Assembly: GCA_016235185.1 (NCBI GenBank) | Contig: JACRLT010000004.1 | Span: forward strand, 6,303 to 70,302 | From: Candidatus Omnitrophota bacterium | GTDB taxonomy: Bacteria > Omnitrophota > Gorgyraeia > Velamenicoccales > Velamenicoccaceae | DNA length: 64,000 nt | Reading direction: 5' to 3' | Shown: positions 42,332 to 51,765 of the stretch, piece after piece | Layout of the letters: every line of letters starts with the position of its first letter | Numbering within the stretch: the stretch's first letter is position 1 | The notes under the pieces: generated by a model | Seen by the model: the letters and a program-made list of their open reading frames with translations, nothing else | Databases searched by the model: none | Told to the model about the DNA's origin: nothing | Program-made: the position numbers and the translations under genes

Positions 42332-43236
42332 TCTTCCCTGACCGATATATAGGCCTTATCCTTTAAAGCCTCCAACCACTCTTTAAGCTTCTTTTCTGTC
42401 TTCTGGTCCTCAAGCATAAGGGCGATCGTGTTTTTGACCTCATCGATGGATCTCTCCGAAACAGGCATTTTTTCTTTTAATAAAAAAATATAAAAACCGT
42501 TTTCTACGCTGACCGGGATTGAACACACCCCGGTTTCCAAAGAAAACAGCACGTCCTCGAGCTCTTTTTTCAGCTGGCCCCTGGCTATCGTGCCCAAATT
42601 AGACTTCTGCGAATACTCGCGGGCAACTTCATTGAAATCTTTCCCCTCGCTCAACAATGCTTCCACCTTGCTTAAATCTTCTTTATCTTTGACAAAAATG
42701 GAATCTACTGACACGCTCTCGGGTGAAATGAATTGAGACCTATTCGACTCATAATAATCCGTCACTTCCTTTGGGCTGACTAAAACCTTGCTTTTGACTT
42801 CTTTTTGAACAGCCATAAAGATCAAAAGCTGATTTCGTAATTTTTTCCTAAGCTCGGAAAGGCTGAACCCCTGCTGTTTTAAGGCCATATCAAATGCCAA
42901 TTCGCTGCCGGCTCGCATCTTTATATCTTTGATACGGTCCTCAACTACCTTCTCGTCAGCCTTAAGGCCCATTTCCTGCGCTTCCTGCAAGATGAGCCTG
43001 TCTTCTACCATGCGGTTTAAGAGCTCCAGCCTAAGTTTTTTCGGATCATTCGTAGGCAGGCCTGATTCCTCGGCCATATCCGTCAACTTCATGAACGTAC
43101 CTACCTCATCTTCGGTGATAACGTCGCCATTGACTATAGCGGCGATCTTATCCAGCTTCTCCCCATAGATAAATCCGCATGAAGCCGACAAGGCCAAAAC
43201 TGCAGAAAAAAATATCAAACAAGTTCTTTTTCCCAT
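42328..43236 (-). CDS. SurA-like periplasmic chaperone/prolyl isomerase
   Basis: A 302-residue exported protein with a signal peptide (about 1-24), a SurA N-terminal chaperone domain (KLDKIAAIVNGDVITEDEV) and one parvulin domain (about residues 175-265, VSVDSIFVKDKEDLSKVEALL, REYSQKSNLGTIARGQL). It probably escorts outer-membrane proteins. The start at 43236 is chosen after a GGAGG site; a farther ATG at 43305 lacks a signal peptide. It overlaps no other gene. Confidence 0.88.
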   Translation of the reverse strand: MGKRTCLIFFSAVLALSASCGFIYGEKLDKIAAIVNGDVITEDEVGTFMKLTDMAEESGLPTNDPKKLRLELLNRMVEDRLILQEAQEMGLKADEKVVEDRIKDIKMRAGSELAFDMALKQQGFSLSELRKKLRNQLLIFMAVQKEVKSKVLVSPKEVTDYYESNRSQFISPESVSVDSIFVKDKEDLSKVEALLSEGKDFNEVAREYSQKSNLGTIARGQLKKELEDVLFSLETGVCSIPVSVENGFYIFLLKEKMPVSERSIDEVKNTIALMLEDQKTEKKLKEWLEALKDKAYISVREE

Positions 43237-43250
43237 TATCCCCTCTCCTC

Positions 43251-45146
43251 CTAATTCATGCTGTGTGGAGCCAACGAAGCGATCGATTCCCTTAGAAGAC
43301 GGCAATAAAGATCAAAGCCTACGGCAGCAATATGGCCATGCTGCTCTAAACCAAGTAAATTTCCGGCGCCCCTGATCTCCAAATCCTCCATCGCGATCTT
43401 AAACCCCGAACCCAACTCGCTGTATTCGGCAATAGCCTCAAGCCGTTTTCTTGCTTCGACGGATAAGGGTTTGCCGCTTTTAACTACAAAATATGCATAA
43501 GCCTTGCGCGTAAATCTTCCAACTCGGCCGCGCAACTGATGTAGATCGGCCAACCCGAAACAATCTGCATTGTTGACGATGAGCGTATTTGCGTTCGGCA
43601 CATCAATGCCGGACTCGATGATAGTCGTTGAAACAAGGACATCTATCGCGTTATTCAAAAAGTCGACCATGACCTTCTCCAGGTCCTTGGCCGGCATTTG
43701 TCCGTGCGCGAATTCCACGCGAGCGGCCGGCGGTGTTAACTTTCGGACTTCCCCCGCTACTTCTTCTATATCTTCTACCCTATTGTGCACAAAAAAGACC
43801 TGGCCTGCCCTTTTAAGCTCGCGCTCTATTGCTTGTGCCAACAATGCCTTGTCATATGCCACAAGATGCGTCTCTATTGCCTGCCTGTTTTGCACAGGCG
43901 TGTTAATGACAGAGATATCTTTTGCGCCCATCAATGCCATATAAAGAGTGCGCGGTATCGGCGTAGCTGTCAGAGTCAGGACATCCACCAGCGCGCGCAT
44001 TTCTTTAAGCTTCTCCTTGGCTTTTACCCCAAAGCGCTGCTCCTCATCAATGATAACAAGGCCTAGATCCTTAAAAACTATATCCGGCGAAAGGAGGCGG
44101 TGTGTACCTATTACAATGTCGATAGCGCCTACAGCAACTCCTTCCAGGACAGCCCTCTGCTGGGCCGGAGTTTTAAAACGGCTTAGCATCTCAACGCGCG
44201 CCGGGAACGAACCGATCCTTTTGACAAAATTCTGGTAATGCTGTTCGGCAAGGATAGTCGTCGGGACCAGGATCACCACCTGTTTATTGTCCATTACGCA
44301 CTTGAATGCGGCGCGCATCGCGACTTCGGTCTTGCCATATCCCACATCACCGCACAAAAGCCTATCCATGGCAAATGGCGACTCCATGTCATCTTTAGTA
44401 TCTTGGGCTGCCTTAGACTGGTCCTCTGTCTCCTGGTACGGAAAATTATTTTCGAATTCCTTCTGCCACTCTGTGTCTTTGGAAAAATCAAATCCGCCCA
44501 TACTCTTGCGCATAGCCTGTAATTTTAAAAGATCAAGGGCAAGTTTTATCGTAGCTTTTTGCGCCCGCAGCTTGGAACGCTTCCACTGGCCTGAACCAAG
44601 GCTGTTTACCCGCGGTGGCCTGCCGCCGAAACTGATATATTTCTGCACAAGATGCATCTGGTCAACAGGGACGAAAAGCCTGTCTTCGCCGGCATATTTG
44701 ATGACCATGTGATCGCGATCTGCCTGCGGCCCTTTGATCTTCTCAATGCCCTGATAAATACCTACGCCGTGCTGCTGATGCACCACAAGATCGCCCTTTT
44801 TTATATCCACAAAGTTGCTGATAGGAAGGTCGAGGGCGTTCTTTGTTAAAATGGGCCGGCGGTTTGCAGCCTTTTTAGGCAGGAGGATGACGATCTTGTG
44901 CTTCCAAAAAGGCTTGCCTGTTTCCAGGCAAAAACTCTCGATACTGTGGATCAGATCATTATCCCATTTGATGCGCACGGGATATTCAAAGGTCACGGCA
45001 TATATACTGACTACGTCGCCTAACCTTGAAAAATCACCCTCTTCCTGCACCATGTCCTGACGCCGATAACCCAATAATACTAGTGTAGAAAGAAAACTTT
45101 CTATATCAAGTGTCTGGCCTTCGAAAAACTTGAAACTCTTGAACAC
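43251..45146 (-). CDS. mfd: Shortened transcription-repair coupling factor Mfd
   Basis: A 631-residue Mfd, against about 1150 in model bacteria. It keeps a remnant of the UvrB-like region (residues 1-95), the RNA-polymerase-interacting domain (about 108-190, [18 protein letters not shown]) and a complete SF2 translocase ([52 protein letters not shown]). The UvrA-binding and damage-recruitment domains and the C-terminal autoinhibitory domain are absent. The upstream gap to secDF is 9 bp, so no missing part is encoded nearby. Confidence 0.9.
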   Translation of the reverse strand: MFKSFKFFEGQTLDIESFLSTLVLLGYRRQDMVQEEGDFSRLGDVVSIYAVTFEYPVRIKWDNDLIHSIESFCLETGKPFWKHKIVILLPKKAANRRPILTKNALDLPISNFVDIKKGDLVVHQQHGVGIYQGIEKIKGPQADRDHMVIKYAGEDRLFVPVDQMHLVQKYISFGGRPPRVNSLGSGQWKRSKLRAQKATIKLALDLLKLQAMRKSMGGFDFSKDTEWQKEFENNFPYQETEDQSKAAQDTKDDMESPFAMDRLLCGDVGYGKTEVAMRAAFKCVMDNKQVVILVPTTILAEQHYQNFVKRIGSFPARVEMLSRFKTPAQQRAVLEGVAVGAIDIVIGTHRLLSPDIVFKDLGLVIIDEEQRFGVKAKEKLKEMRALVDVLTLTATPIPRTLYMALMGAKDISVINTPVQNRQAIETHLVAYDKALLAQAIERELKRAGQVFFVHNRVEDIEEVAGEVRKLTPPAARVEFAHGQMPAKDLEKVMVDFLNNAIDVLVSTTIIESGIDVPNANTLIVNNADCFGLADLHQLRGRVGRFTRKAYAYFVVKSGKPLSVEARKRLEAIAEYSELGSGFKIAMEDLEIRGAGNLLGLEQHGHIAAVGFDLYCRLLRESIASLAPHSMN

Positions 45147-45155
45147 TGTATCAAC

Positions 45156-47339
45156 CTATCGGCCCGGCCTGACAAGACTGCGGCAGGCGATGACAATGGG
45201 GCTGGCGATGAATATCGTCGAATAACAACCGATGATAAAACCAAAAAGCAAGGCCAGTGAGAATGAGTTCAGGATCTCCCCGCCCAAGAAGAACATAGAA
45301 ATAACTACCAATAGCGTTGCAAGAGACGTCAATATCGTACGGGCCAAAGTCTGATTAAGGGCAATATTGATCACGTCTTTTAAGGACAATTTGTACTTTG
45401 TGCGCATCAATTCCCTGACTCTGTCATAAATGACTATTGTATCATTGATGGAATAACCTGCTATTGTCAATAAGGCAGTGACTATCAATAGGTCTAACTG
45501 GTGGCCCATAAATACAAGGAATCCTCCGGTCAGGATCACATCGTGCAGTAAAGCAAAGACGCCGCCTATGGCAAAATCCATGTGCTTGAAACGTATTGCC
45601 ACATACACAAGAATACCCAACAGCGAATAAACAATGGCAAAAATAGCTTTTTTCTTTAGCTCCCTGCCGACGCTCGGCCCTATTTTTTCGATGCGAAGGA
45701 TCTCGAATTTATTATCGGGAAGACTCTTCTTAAACTCTGCCTGCACCCTTTCTGCGGATTCGTTGCTGCCTCGTATTATCACCTGCCGCGGATTCTCCCG
45801 GACTTGCTGGATGACTGATTCTCCCAGCCCGATATTCTTCAACGAACTCCTCAAGGATTCTATAGCGATATTCTTTTCAAAAATATACTCCTGGAGCTGG
45901 CCTCCAGAAAACTCAATGCCGTAGGCCTGGCGGCCCTTAACTACCATTGCCGTCATGCCTACGATAAAAATGAACCCTGAAAGCGCATAACAGAACCACC
46001 TCTTGCTGATAAAATCAATGTTGGTATCTTTTTTTATAAAACTCTTGAAATTCAGGCTTTTTAGTTTATTTTTTGAAAGCAGATAGTCAAAGATCACGCG
46101 TGTTACAACGATAGACGTAAATAAACTGGCCAGTAAACCGATGGAAAGGGTCACGGCAAAACCCCTTATAGGCCCTGTGCCGAACTGGAACAAGAAAAAG
46201 GCCGCGATAAGCGTCGTCACATTGGAGTCAAAAATAGCGCTAAAGGCCTTATCATAGCCGTTAGCCACTGCTGACCTTATGGCCTTGCCTGTTTTTAGCT
46301 CGTCTCTCATCCTCTCGTTAATAAGCACATTGGCATCCACAGCCATACCTATGGTCAGGATAATGCCTGCTATGCCCGGTAGAGTGAGCGTGCCATGGAA
46401 CAAGCCCATACCTCCCAATATAAGCAAGATGTTCAAGAGCAACGCCGTATTGGCAATTAGGCCGGTTACACCGTAATAATAGAACATGAAGAGAAAAACC
46501 AAAAACACCCCTACAATGCAAGCGGCAATCCCCTTACGTATAGAATCCTGGCCCAACAAAGGCCCAACGGTCCTTTCTTCTTCTACGATCAAAGGCGCAG
46601 GTAAGGCGCCGGAACGCAAGACTATTGCCAGATCTTTTGCTTCGTCAGGCGTAAATCTGCCGGTAATGACCGCTTCTCCGTTAGGTATTGATTCATTGAT
46701 CCGCGGCGCAGAATAAACTCGGCCGTCGAGAACAATGGCAAGGCGGCTGCCTACGTTATTTTTCGTCAAGTCCGCGAACTTCTTTATGCCGTCGCCTTTT
46801 AACTTCATTGACACAACGGGCTGGCCGAAAGAGCTCTGGTCGAACCGCACATCAGCCGTCTCCAAATATTCACCGGTCAATTCTGCGGTTTGGTTCAAAA
46901 GCAGCTTCTCATCCTCTGCCTCCTTTAATTCAAAGCCCGCTGCCACATTTCCAGCCAAGGCGTCAGAGATAAGTTTTGTATCGTTTGATACCATCTTAAA
47001 TTCCAAAAGGGCGGTGCGGCCGATCAAATCGAGGGCCCTGCCCCTATCGGTCAAACCAGGCAATTGCACTACGATCCGGTCTTCTCCCTGGATCTGCACA
47101 AGAGGCTCCTTGACACCGAACTGGTCTATCCTGTTACGGATGATCTCAAGAGCGCGCTCAACCGCGTCCAGCTTGGCCTTTTCTGCTAACTTGGATGTGT
47201 CTACGCGCAAAATAAGGTACATACCGCCCTGCAGGTCAAGTCCGAGACTGATCCGTTTCTGAAGCGGGAATGCCAGAAAGATCGACACAAGGACAATACC
47301 TACGATCATCAAAATTCGATACAAGAGACTCTTTTGCAT
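45156..47339 (-). CDS. secDF: SecD-SecF fusion protein translocase subunit
   Basis: Proton-driven accessory motor of Sec export. The 727-residue protein joins SecD (residues 1-430: SLGLDLQGGMYLILRVD, P1 domain, GMAVDANVLINERMRDE) to SecF (from about 440: GIEFSGGQLQEY, YSINDTIVIYDRVRE, SLALLFGFIIGCYSTIF), giving twelve predicted helices. It lies downstream of yajC, its complex partner. The ribosome binding site AAGGAG lies at the end of a modular repeat. Confidence 0.96.
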   Translation of the reverse strand: MQKSLLYRILMIVGIVLVSIFLAFPLQKRISLGLDLQGGMYLILRVDTSKLAEKAKLDAVERALEIIRNRIDQFGVKEPLVQIQGEDRIVVQLPGLTDRGRALDLIGRTALLEFKMVSNDTKLISDALAGNVAAGFELKEAEDEKLLLNQTAELTGEYLETADVRFDQSSFGQPVVSMKLKGDGIKKFADLTKNNVGSRLAIVLDGRVYSAPRINESIPNGEAVITGRFTPDEAKDLAIVLRSGALPAPLIVEEERTVGPLLGQDSIRKGIAACIVGVFLVFLFMFYYYGVTGLIANTALLLNILLILGGMGLFHGTLTLPGIAGIILTIGMAVDANVLINERMRDELKTGKAIRSAVANGYDKAFSAIFDSNVTTLIAAFFLFQFGTGPIRGFAVTLSIGLLASLFTSIVVTRVIFDYLLSKNKLKSLNFKSFIKKDTNIDFISKRWFCYALSGFIFIVGMTAMVVKGRQAYGIEFSGGQLQEYIFEKNIAIESLRSSLKNIGLGESVIQQVRENPRQVIIRGSNESAERVQAEFKKSLPDNKFEILRIEKIGPSVGRELKKKAIFAIVYSLLGILVYVAIRFKHMDFAIGGVFALLHDVILTGGFLVFMGHQLDLLIVTALLTIAGYSINDTIVIYDRVRELMRTKYKLSLKDVINIALNQTLARTILTSLATLLVVISMFFLGGEILNSFSLALLFGFIIGCYSTIFIASPIVIACRSLVRPGR

Positions 47340-47344
47340 AATTA

Positions 47345-47478
47345 TAACTCCTTAATTTTGCCTTATACAATCCTACCTTGCAAAATTTCCTCCGTAGGCG
47401 GATCAGCCTTCGGCTGAAACTCCGAAGCTTGCGCAGTCCGCCATTGTTTCAGTGGCGGACAAGCGATTAGACCAGGAG
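47345..47478. repeat. Modular intergenic repeat A (yajC-secDF spacer)
   Basis: Read on the minus strand it ends GGCAAAATTAAGGAG, which supplies the secDF ribosome site, and contains CTTCGGAGT and hairpins CCGCC/GGCGG (47438-47458) and CAGCCGAAGGCTG. Shares its ends with repeats at 47771-47895, 48150-48288 and 16767-16868. Confidence 0.75.
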
Positions 47479-47485
47479 CAAACCT

Positions 47486-47764
47486 TTATACTTGTTTTTC
47501 CACGCGGCCGACGGCTGATTTATCGATCTCCACCCTCGTATTCTCATCAATGCGCACGATCAATGTCTTTTCTTTAACATTGATGACAGTGCCATGGACA
47601 CCGCCGATCGTCACGATCTGGTCATTCTTTTTTAGATTTTCCACCATCTTTTTGAAATCTTTCTGCTGCTTCTGTTGAGGCCTGATCAGGATAAAATAAA
47701 AGATCAGAAAGATCAAAGCTAACGGAAATAGGTTTCCCAACAATCCGATCTGCGGATTAGCCAT
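47486..47764 (-). CDS. yajC: Preprotein translocase accessory protein YajC
   Basis: A 92-residue SecDF partner with one N-terminal transmembrane helix (LFPLALIFLIFYFILIRPQQ) followed by the conserved RPQQKQQKDFKKMVENLKKNDQIVTIGG, here split for brevity into TM plus KKNDQIVTIGGVHGTV. It sits between rpsP and secDF with modular repeats on both sides. Confidence 0.96.
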   Translation of the reverse strand: MANPQIGLLGNLFPLALIFLIFYFILIRPQQKQQKDFKKMVENLKKNDQIVTIGGVHGTVINVKEKTLIVRIDENTRVEIDKSAVGRVEKQV

Positions 47765-47770
47765 TTAAAC

Positions 47771-47895
47771 ATCTCCTTGATTTTGCCTATTTTAGGTATT
47801 TATTCTTTACAAAATCAACTCCGAAGCTTGTCCCCACTGTTTCGTTTTGCTTTCGCAAAGCGAAACAAAACGGTGGGGACGATTAAGCAAGGAGT
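47771..47895. repeat. Modular intergenic repeat B (rpsP-yajC spacer)
   Basis: Same ends as repeat A (GGCAAAATCAAGGAG on the minus strand, CTTCGGAGTTG), but the variable centre is a long hairpin: GTCCCCAC...GTTTCG with its complement CGAAAC...GTGGGGAC (about 47830-47880). The outer ends ACTCCTTG and CAAGGAG are complementary. Confidence 0.75.
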
Positions 47896-47898
47896 ATG

Positions 47899-48141
47899 CT
47901 ACTTTACCTTTTTTACAAGGCTTTTGACGGTCGGCGAAAGTTGGGCTCCTAATTTGACCCAATGTTCAATTCGCTCCTTATTGACTTTTAGCGCAGCCGG
48001 ATCTTTGGCCGGGTCATAATAGCCCAACTCCTCGATCACCCTGTCATCGCGTGATCTAGTTTTTTCTATCGCCGCGATACGAAAATTATACTTTTTCTTC
48101 GACGTATCTGATATTTTGCGCAATCTGATCATTACTGCCAT
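47899..48141 (-). CDS. rpsP: 30S ribosomal protein bS16
   Basis: An 80-residue bS16 with the family start MAVMIRLRKISDTSKKKYN and DGRVIEELGYYDP-like VIEELGYYDPAKDP. The usual rimM-trmD-rplS partners do not follow; instead yajC and secDF do. The ribosome site AAGGAGG is at the end of modular repeat C. Confidence 0.97.
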   Translation of the reverse strand: MAVMIRLRKISDTSKKKYNFRIAAIEKTRSRDDRVIEELGYYDPAKDPAALKVNKERIEHWVKLGAQLSPTVKSLVKKVK

Positions 48142-48149
48142 TTTTGTTA

Positions 48150-48288
48150 CCTCCTTAATTTTGCCTATGTTAGGTTTTTCTTTACAAAATTTCCGCCGTA
48201 GGCGGATCAGCCTTCGGCTGAAACTCCGAAGTCTGCGCAGTCCGCCACTGGATCAATGGCGGACAAGCGTTTTGACAAGGAGTATTCC
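48150..48288. repeat. Modular intergenic repeat C (trpE-rpsP spacer)
   Basis: Nearly identical to repeat A over the GCCGAAGGCTGATCCGCC block and ends, with its own CCGCC/GGCGG hairpin (48242-48262). The minus-strand end GGCAAAATTAAGGAGG gives the rpsP ribosome site. Confidence 0.75.
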
Positions 48289-48289
48289 T

Positions 48290-49783
48290 TTAGTGTGCGT
48301 ATTTTACGGCCTCAAGCAATGCCTTGGCCTTATTTAACGTCTCGCGATATTCGCGCTCGGGCACGGAATCGCTGACGATACCTGCCCCTGCCTGAATATA
48401 AAGCATGCGGTCTTTTATGACAATGGTGCGGATTATTATACAAGAGTCGAGGTTCCCTGAAAAGCTAAAATAACCTATTGCTCCGGCATACGGCCCGCGC
48501 CTTGTTTTCTCAAGCTCGTCTATTATCTCCATGGCGCGTATCTTTGGCGCGCCGCTGACCGTGCCTGCAGGGAAACACGCGATCAGCGCATCGAGCGCAT
48601 CTTTGCCAGGCTTTAATCTTCCTGTAACATTACTGACAATATGCATAACATGGGAATATTTTTCTATCCCCATGAATTCACTGACACGCACACTGCCATA
48701 ACGGCATACCCTGCCCAAGTCGTTACGGCCAAGATCCACCAACATCAGATGCTCTGCTTTTTCTTTTGCGTCAGAAAGCAAGTCACGGACAAGCGACTCG
48801 TCCTCCTTTTCAGTTGCGCCCCTGGGCCTTGTGCCTGCTATAGGCCTGGTTTCTACAAAACCGTCCTGACAGCGGACAAGTAATTCCGGAGATGAACCGA
48901 CAAGGATAAGGTCCGAGAGCTTAAGATAAAACATATACGGGGAAGGATTGATTGACCTCAATGACCTATAAATATCTATAGGCTTATTCTTTAAACTCAT
49001 CTTGAGCCTTTGCGAAAGCACTACCTGTATAACGTCCCCGCGCCGTATATAGTCTTTGGCGCCAATTACGGCCTTTTCAAATTCCCTCTTGGTCATATTG
49101 GAGCCTGCCTTAGCGCTTGATCCGTCCTCTTCCAGGATTTTCTCGCTCTTTAAAGGAGTTTTTAATTTATCGATAAGCGAGCCTATAGCCTTGACTGCCT
49201 CTGCGTATGCCTTTTTTAGCTCTTTTTCTGTTTTAGAACCCAGGAGGCAATTGGCAACAATCTTTATCTTACGGTTAACGTGATCAAAAATAACCAGATG
49301 CTGGGAAAGCATAAAAACACAATCAGGGACATTAAGGTCATCGGTATTTTTATCAGGGATATTCTCAAAAAACCTGACTGTGTCATAACCCATATAACCC
49401 ACCAGCCCGCCGCAAAACCTGGGGAGGCCTTTTGTGGCAACGAATTTGAAACCGGCCAGGATCGATCTTATCTCATCCAAGGGAGACACCGAAGATCTGT
49501 AGCGCCTCACAGTCTTTTTTCTGCCTGAAAAACGCTCCAACGTAATTGTCTTGTCCTTGCTTTTGAAGACAAACGAAGGATTGGCCGCCAAAAAAGAATA
49601 ACGCCCGATGTTCTCCTGGGACTCTACGGATTCCAATAGATAGGAATAATCGCCGTCATCGATCTTTAAAAAAGCGGAAACAGGAGTTTCCAGATCAGCG
49701 AGTATTTCTTTACAAACAGGGATAACGTTCCCCTTTTTAGCCAGATTTTTGAATTCTTTGAAATCAGGGTAGATCATAGACAA
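48290..49783 (-). CDS. trpE: Anthranilate synthase component I
   Basis: Makes anthranilate from chorismate and ammonia, starting tryptophan synthesis. The 497-residue protein has an N-terminal LLESVESQENIGRYSFL block (tryptophan feedback site) and the chorismate-binding signature GTVSGAPKIRAMEIIDELE with GAIGYFSFSGNLD. No trpG or other trp gene follows; it is linked to the his genes. Confidence 0.95.
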   Translation of the reverse strand: MSMIYPDFKEFKNLAKKGNVIPVCKEILADLETPVSAFLKIDDGDYSYLLESVESQENIGRYSFLAANPSFVFKSKDKTITLERFSGRKKTVRRYRSSVSPLDEIRSILAGFKFVATKGLPRFCGGLVGYMGYDTVRFFENIPDKNTDDLNVPDCVFMLSQHLVIFDHVNRKIKIVANCLLGSKTEKELKKAYAEAVKAIGSLIDKLKTPLKSEKILEEDGSSAKAGSNMTKREFEKAVIGAKDYIRRGDVIQVVLSQRLKMSLKNKPIDIYRSLRSINPSPYMFYLKLSDLILVGSSPELLVRCQDGFVETRPIAGTRPRGATEKEDESLVRDLLSDAKEKAEHLMLVDLGRNDLGRVCRYGSVRVSEFMGIEKYSHVMHIVSNVTGRLKPGKDALDALIACFPAGTVSGAPKIRAMEIIDELEKTRRGPYAGAIGYFSFSGNLDSCIIIRTIVIKDRMLYIQAGAGIVSDSVPEREYRETLNKAKALLEAVKYAH

Positions 49784-49787
49784 AAAA

Positions 49788-50147
49788 TTATTTTACTTTC
49801 AGTTTCCGATAAAAACAGCTTCTTTTGCCGGTATGGCATGCCGCACCCACCTGGCGCACCTTGATAAGAATAGCATCTTTGTCGCAGTCGTAATAGATAC
49901 CCTTGACAAACTGAAAATGCCCGGAGGTCTCGCCTTTTATCCAGAATTTATTGCGGGAACGCGACCAGAAACAGGTCTTCTTCAACTCCAAGGTCTTTTT
50001 CAGGGATCCTTCATTCATGTAGGCGAGCATTAGGACTTCGCCTGACATATAGTCCTGCACGATGGCAGGGATCAATCCTTTTTCGTCGAACTTCAATTGG
50101 CTTAAGCTCTTAATATCCTCTTTTTCTTCCGGTTTCAATTGCGCCAT
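49788..50147 (-). CDS. hisI: Phosphoribosyl-AMP cyclohydrolase
   Basis: Opens the adenine ring in histidine synthesis. The 119-residue protein has the metal motif [22 protein letters not shown] and SCFYR. It is the HisI domain alone; the HisE pyrophosphohydrolase is not fused and not in the window. Confidence 0.96.
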   Translation of the reverse strand: MAQLKPEEKEDIKSLSQLKFDEKGLIPAIVQDYMSGEVLMLAYMNEGSLKKTLELKKTCFWSRSRNKFWIKGETSGHFQFVKGIYYDCDKDAILIKVRQVGAACHTGKRSCFYRKLKVK

Positions 50148-50158
50148 TGTCTCCTTTT

Positions 50159-50992
50159 TCAGATGCGGACGTTCACACCTTTGGATCTTAGGTATTGTTT
50201 TATTTCCTGTATCGTATACTCGCCGTAATGAAAAATGGATGCGGCGAGCGCTGCATCCGCCTTCCCGCGTTGGAAAACATCCAAAAAATGCTTTTTTTCG
50301 CCGGCCCCGCCTGAAGCTATAACCGGGATCTCAAGCGAACTACTAACGGCATGCGTCAACGCTATATCGTAGCCGTCTTTTGTCCCGTCAAAATCCATAC
50401 TCGTTAAAAGGATCTCTCCTGCGCCTAATTTTTGCGCACTTTTCGCCCATTTAATAACATCGAGGCCTGTAGCGGTTCTTCCTCCGTGAGTATATACTTC
50501 CCATCGACTTTCAGAGGTCAGAGGACAGAGGTCAGAGGACAAAGTTTTCGTTTTTTTCTGTTTTCTGTCTTCTGTTTTCTGTCTTCTGTCAATTGACTTC
50601 GCATCAATAGCAACAACAATACACTGGCTGCCAAACCGCCTGGCAGCTTCGGAAATAAGACGGGGATTATTGACCGCAGCCGTATTGATCGAAACCTTAT
50701 CAGCTCCGGCATTAAGGAGCGCCCGGATATCGTCTATTCCCCGGATGCCGCCGCCGACGGTAAACGGCATAAATATGTTGCTGGCGACTTTGCGCACCAA
50801 TTCGATCAATGTCTTGCGGGCCTCGAAGCTTGCGGTGATATCCAAAAAAACAAGCTCATCGGCCCTCTGTTTCTCATAAACACGCGCGATCTCAACCGCA
50901 TCGCCGGCGTCTTTCAAAGATAAAAAACGGACCCCCTTGACAACGCGGCCATCTTTTACGTCCAGGCAAGGAATGATCCTCTTAGTCAGCAT
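50159..50992 (-). CDS. hisF: Imidazole glycerol phosphate synthase cyclase subunit with in-frame insert
   Basis: Cyclase half of the HisH-HisF complex producing imidazole glycerol phosphate and AICAR. The barrel has [16 protein letters not shown] (catalytic Asp11), TVGGGIR, VVAIDAK (catalytic Asp130), [17 protein letters not shown] and VIASGGAG. At 277 residues it is about 25 longer than usual because residues 133-162 are a lysine/glutamine-rich segment encoded by a palindromic repeat, placed in the surface hairpin after Asp130. Frame and both catalytic residues are intact. Start overlaps hisA by 11 bp. Confidence 0.95.
   Translation of the reverse strand: MLTKRIIPCLDVKDGRVVKGVRFLSLKDAGDAVEIARVYEKQRADELVFLDITASFEARKTLIELVRKVASNIFMPFTVGGGIRGIDDIRALLNAGADKVSINTAAVNNPRLISEAARRFGSQCIVVAIDAKSIDRRQKTEDRKQKKTKTLSSDLCPLTSESRWEVYTHGGRTATGLDVIKWAKSAQKLGAGEILLTSMDFDGTKDGYDIALTHAVSSSLEIPVIASGGAGEKKHFLDVFQRGKADAALAASIFHYGEYTIQEIKQYLRSKGVNVRI
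50507..50596. repeat. Palindromic repeat inserted in-frame in hisF
   Basis: A purine-rich arm (about 50511-50543, AGAGG(T/A)C units) faces a pyrimidine-rich arm (about 50550-50590, TTTTCTGTCTTCTG units), able to form an imperfect hairpin with G-T pairs. The same type of sequence occurs in the hisD-hisB spacer (52993-53073). Confidence 0.8.
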
Positions 50993-51758
50993 TTTTCACG
51001 ATACCGATCGCCTCTTTGAGGCTAAATTTATTCTCGTACAAGGCCCGGCCCACAATAACGGCGTCAACGCCGTCATCGCCCAGCCTGCTAAGCACCCTAA
51101 TGTCATCCAAAGACGAGACCCCTCCGGCATATGTGAAAAATAACTTCGTTGCCGCAGCCTTGCGCGCCCTTTTTAAAAAAATAAGGATCTTCGCGGCATC
51201 CGGCCCCATCATCATGCCGTCCTTGGATATATCAGAGAAGTTCACGAATTTTACACCCACGGAAGAAACGGCGTTTATAAAAGACGGGATATCAATAAGG
51301 ATGTCCCCGCTCTGCTGCCAACCGCTCGTACCGCTGGTTATGACCTCCGGACTCTCCATATGTTTTATATCTATGCTGATAGCGACCTTATTCAAATAGC
51401 CGCTGATCGACTCGGACAAAAGGAACGATTGATCCTCAATGACCTTAGTGCTTAAGACAACGCGCGCAGCCCCGACATCAAGATATTTTTTTATCGTCTC
51501 TTCGGTCCGTATACCCCCTCCGACCTCGACTTTGGCCGAAACACCTTTGATGATGTCCCTAATAACCGAAAAATTCTTCGGCTCTCCGGTCTTTGCACCG
51601 TCTAAGTCAACAACATGCATGATAGATGCGCCTTCTGCCTGCCACTTCTTGGCATATTCAAGCGCAGGAAGTCCGTAAACCTTGGCTCGATTAAAATCAC
51701 CACGCTCAAGACGCACGACCTTTCCATCCATAATGTCTATAGCAGGCACTATTAACAT
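50982..51758 (-). CDS. hisA: ProFAR isomerase
   Basis: Isomerises ProFAR in the fourth step of histidine synthesis. The 258-residue TIM barrel has the half-barrel repeats [51 protein letters not shown]-like [13 protein letters not shown] and [12 protein letters not shown]. Gene order hisH-hisA-hisF is standard. Confidence 0.96.
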   Translation of the reverse strand: MLIVPAIDIMDGKVVRLERGDFNRAKVYGLPALEYAKKWQAEGASIMHVVDLDGAKTGEPKNFSVIRDIIKGVSAKVEVGGGIRTEETIKKYLDVGAARVVLSTKVIEDQSFLLSESISGYLNKVAISIDIKHMESPEVITSGTSGWQQSGDILIDIPSFINAVSSVGVKFVNFSDISKDGMMMGPDAAKILIFLKRARKAAATKLFFTYAGGVSSLDDIRVLSRLGDDGVDAVIVGRALYENKFSLKEAIGIVKNAD

Positions 51759-51765
51759 TTAGCTC

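Noticed and set aside
50159-50992. hisF as a pseudogene because of the insert
   Set aside because: The insert is a multiple of three, opens no stop codon, lies in a surface hairpin, and both catalytic aspartates and phosphate-binding motifs are intact.
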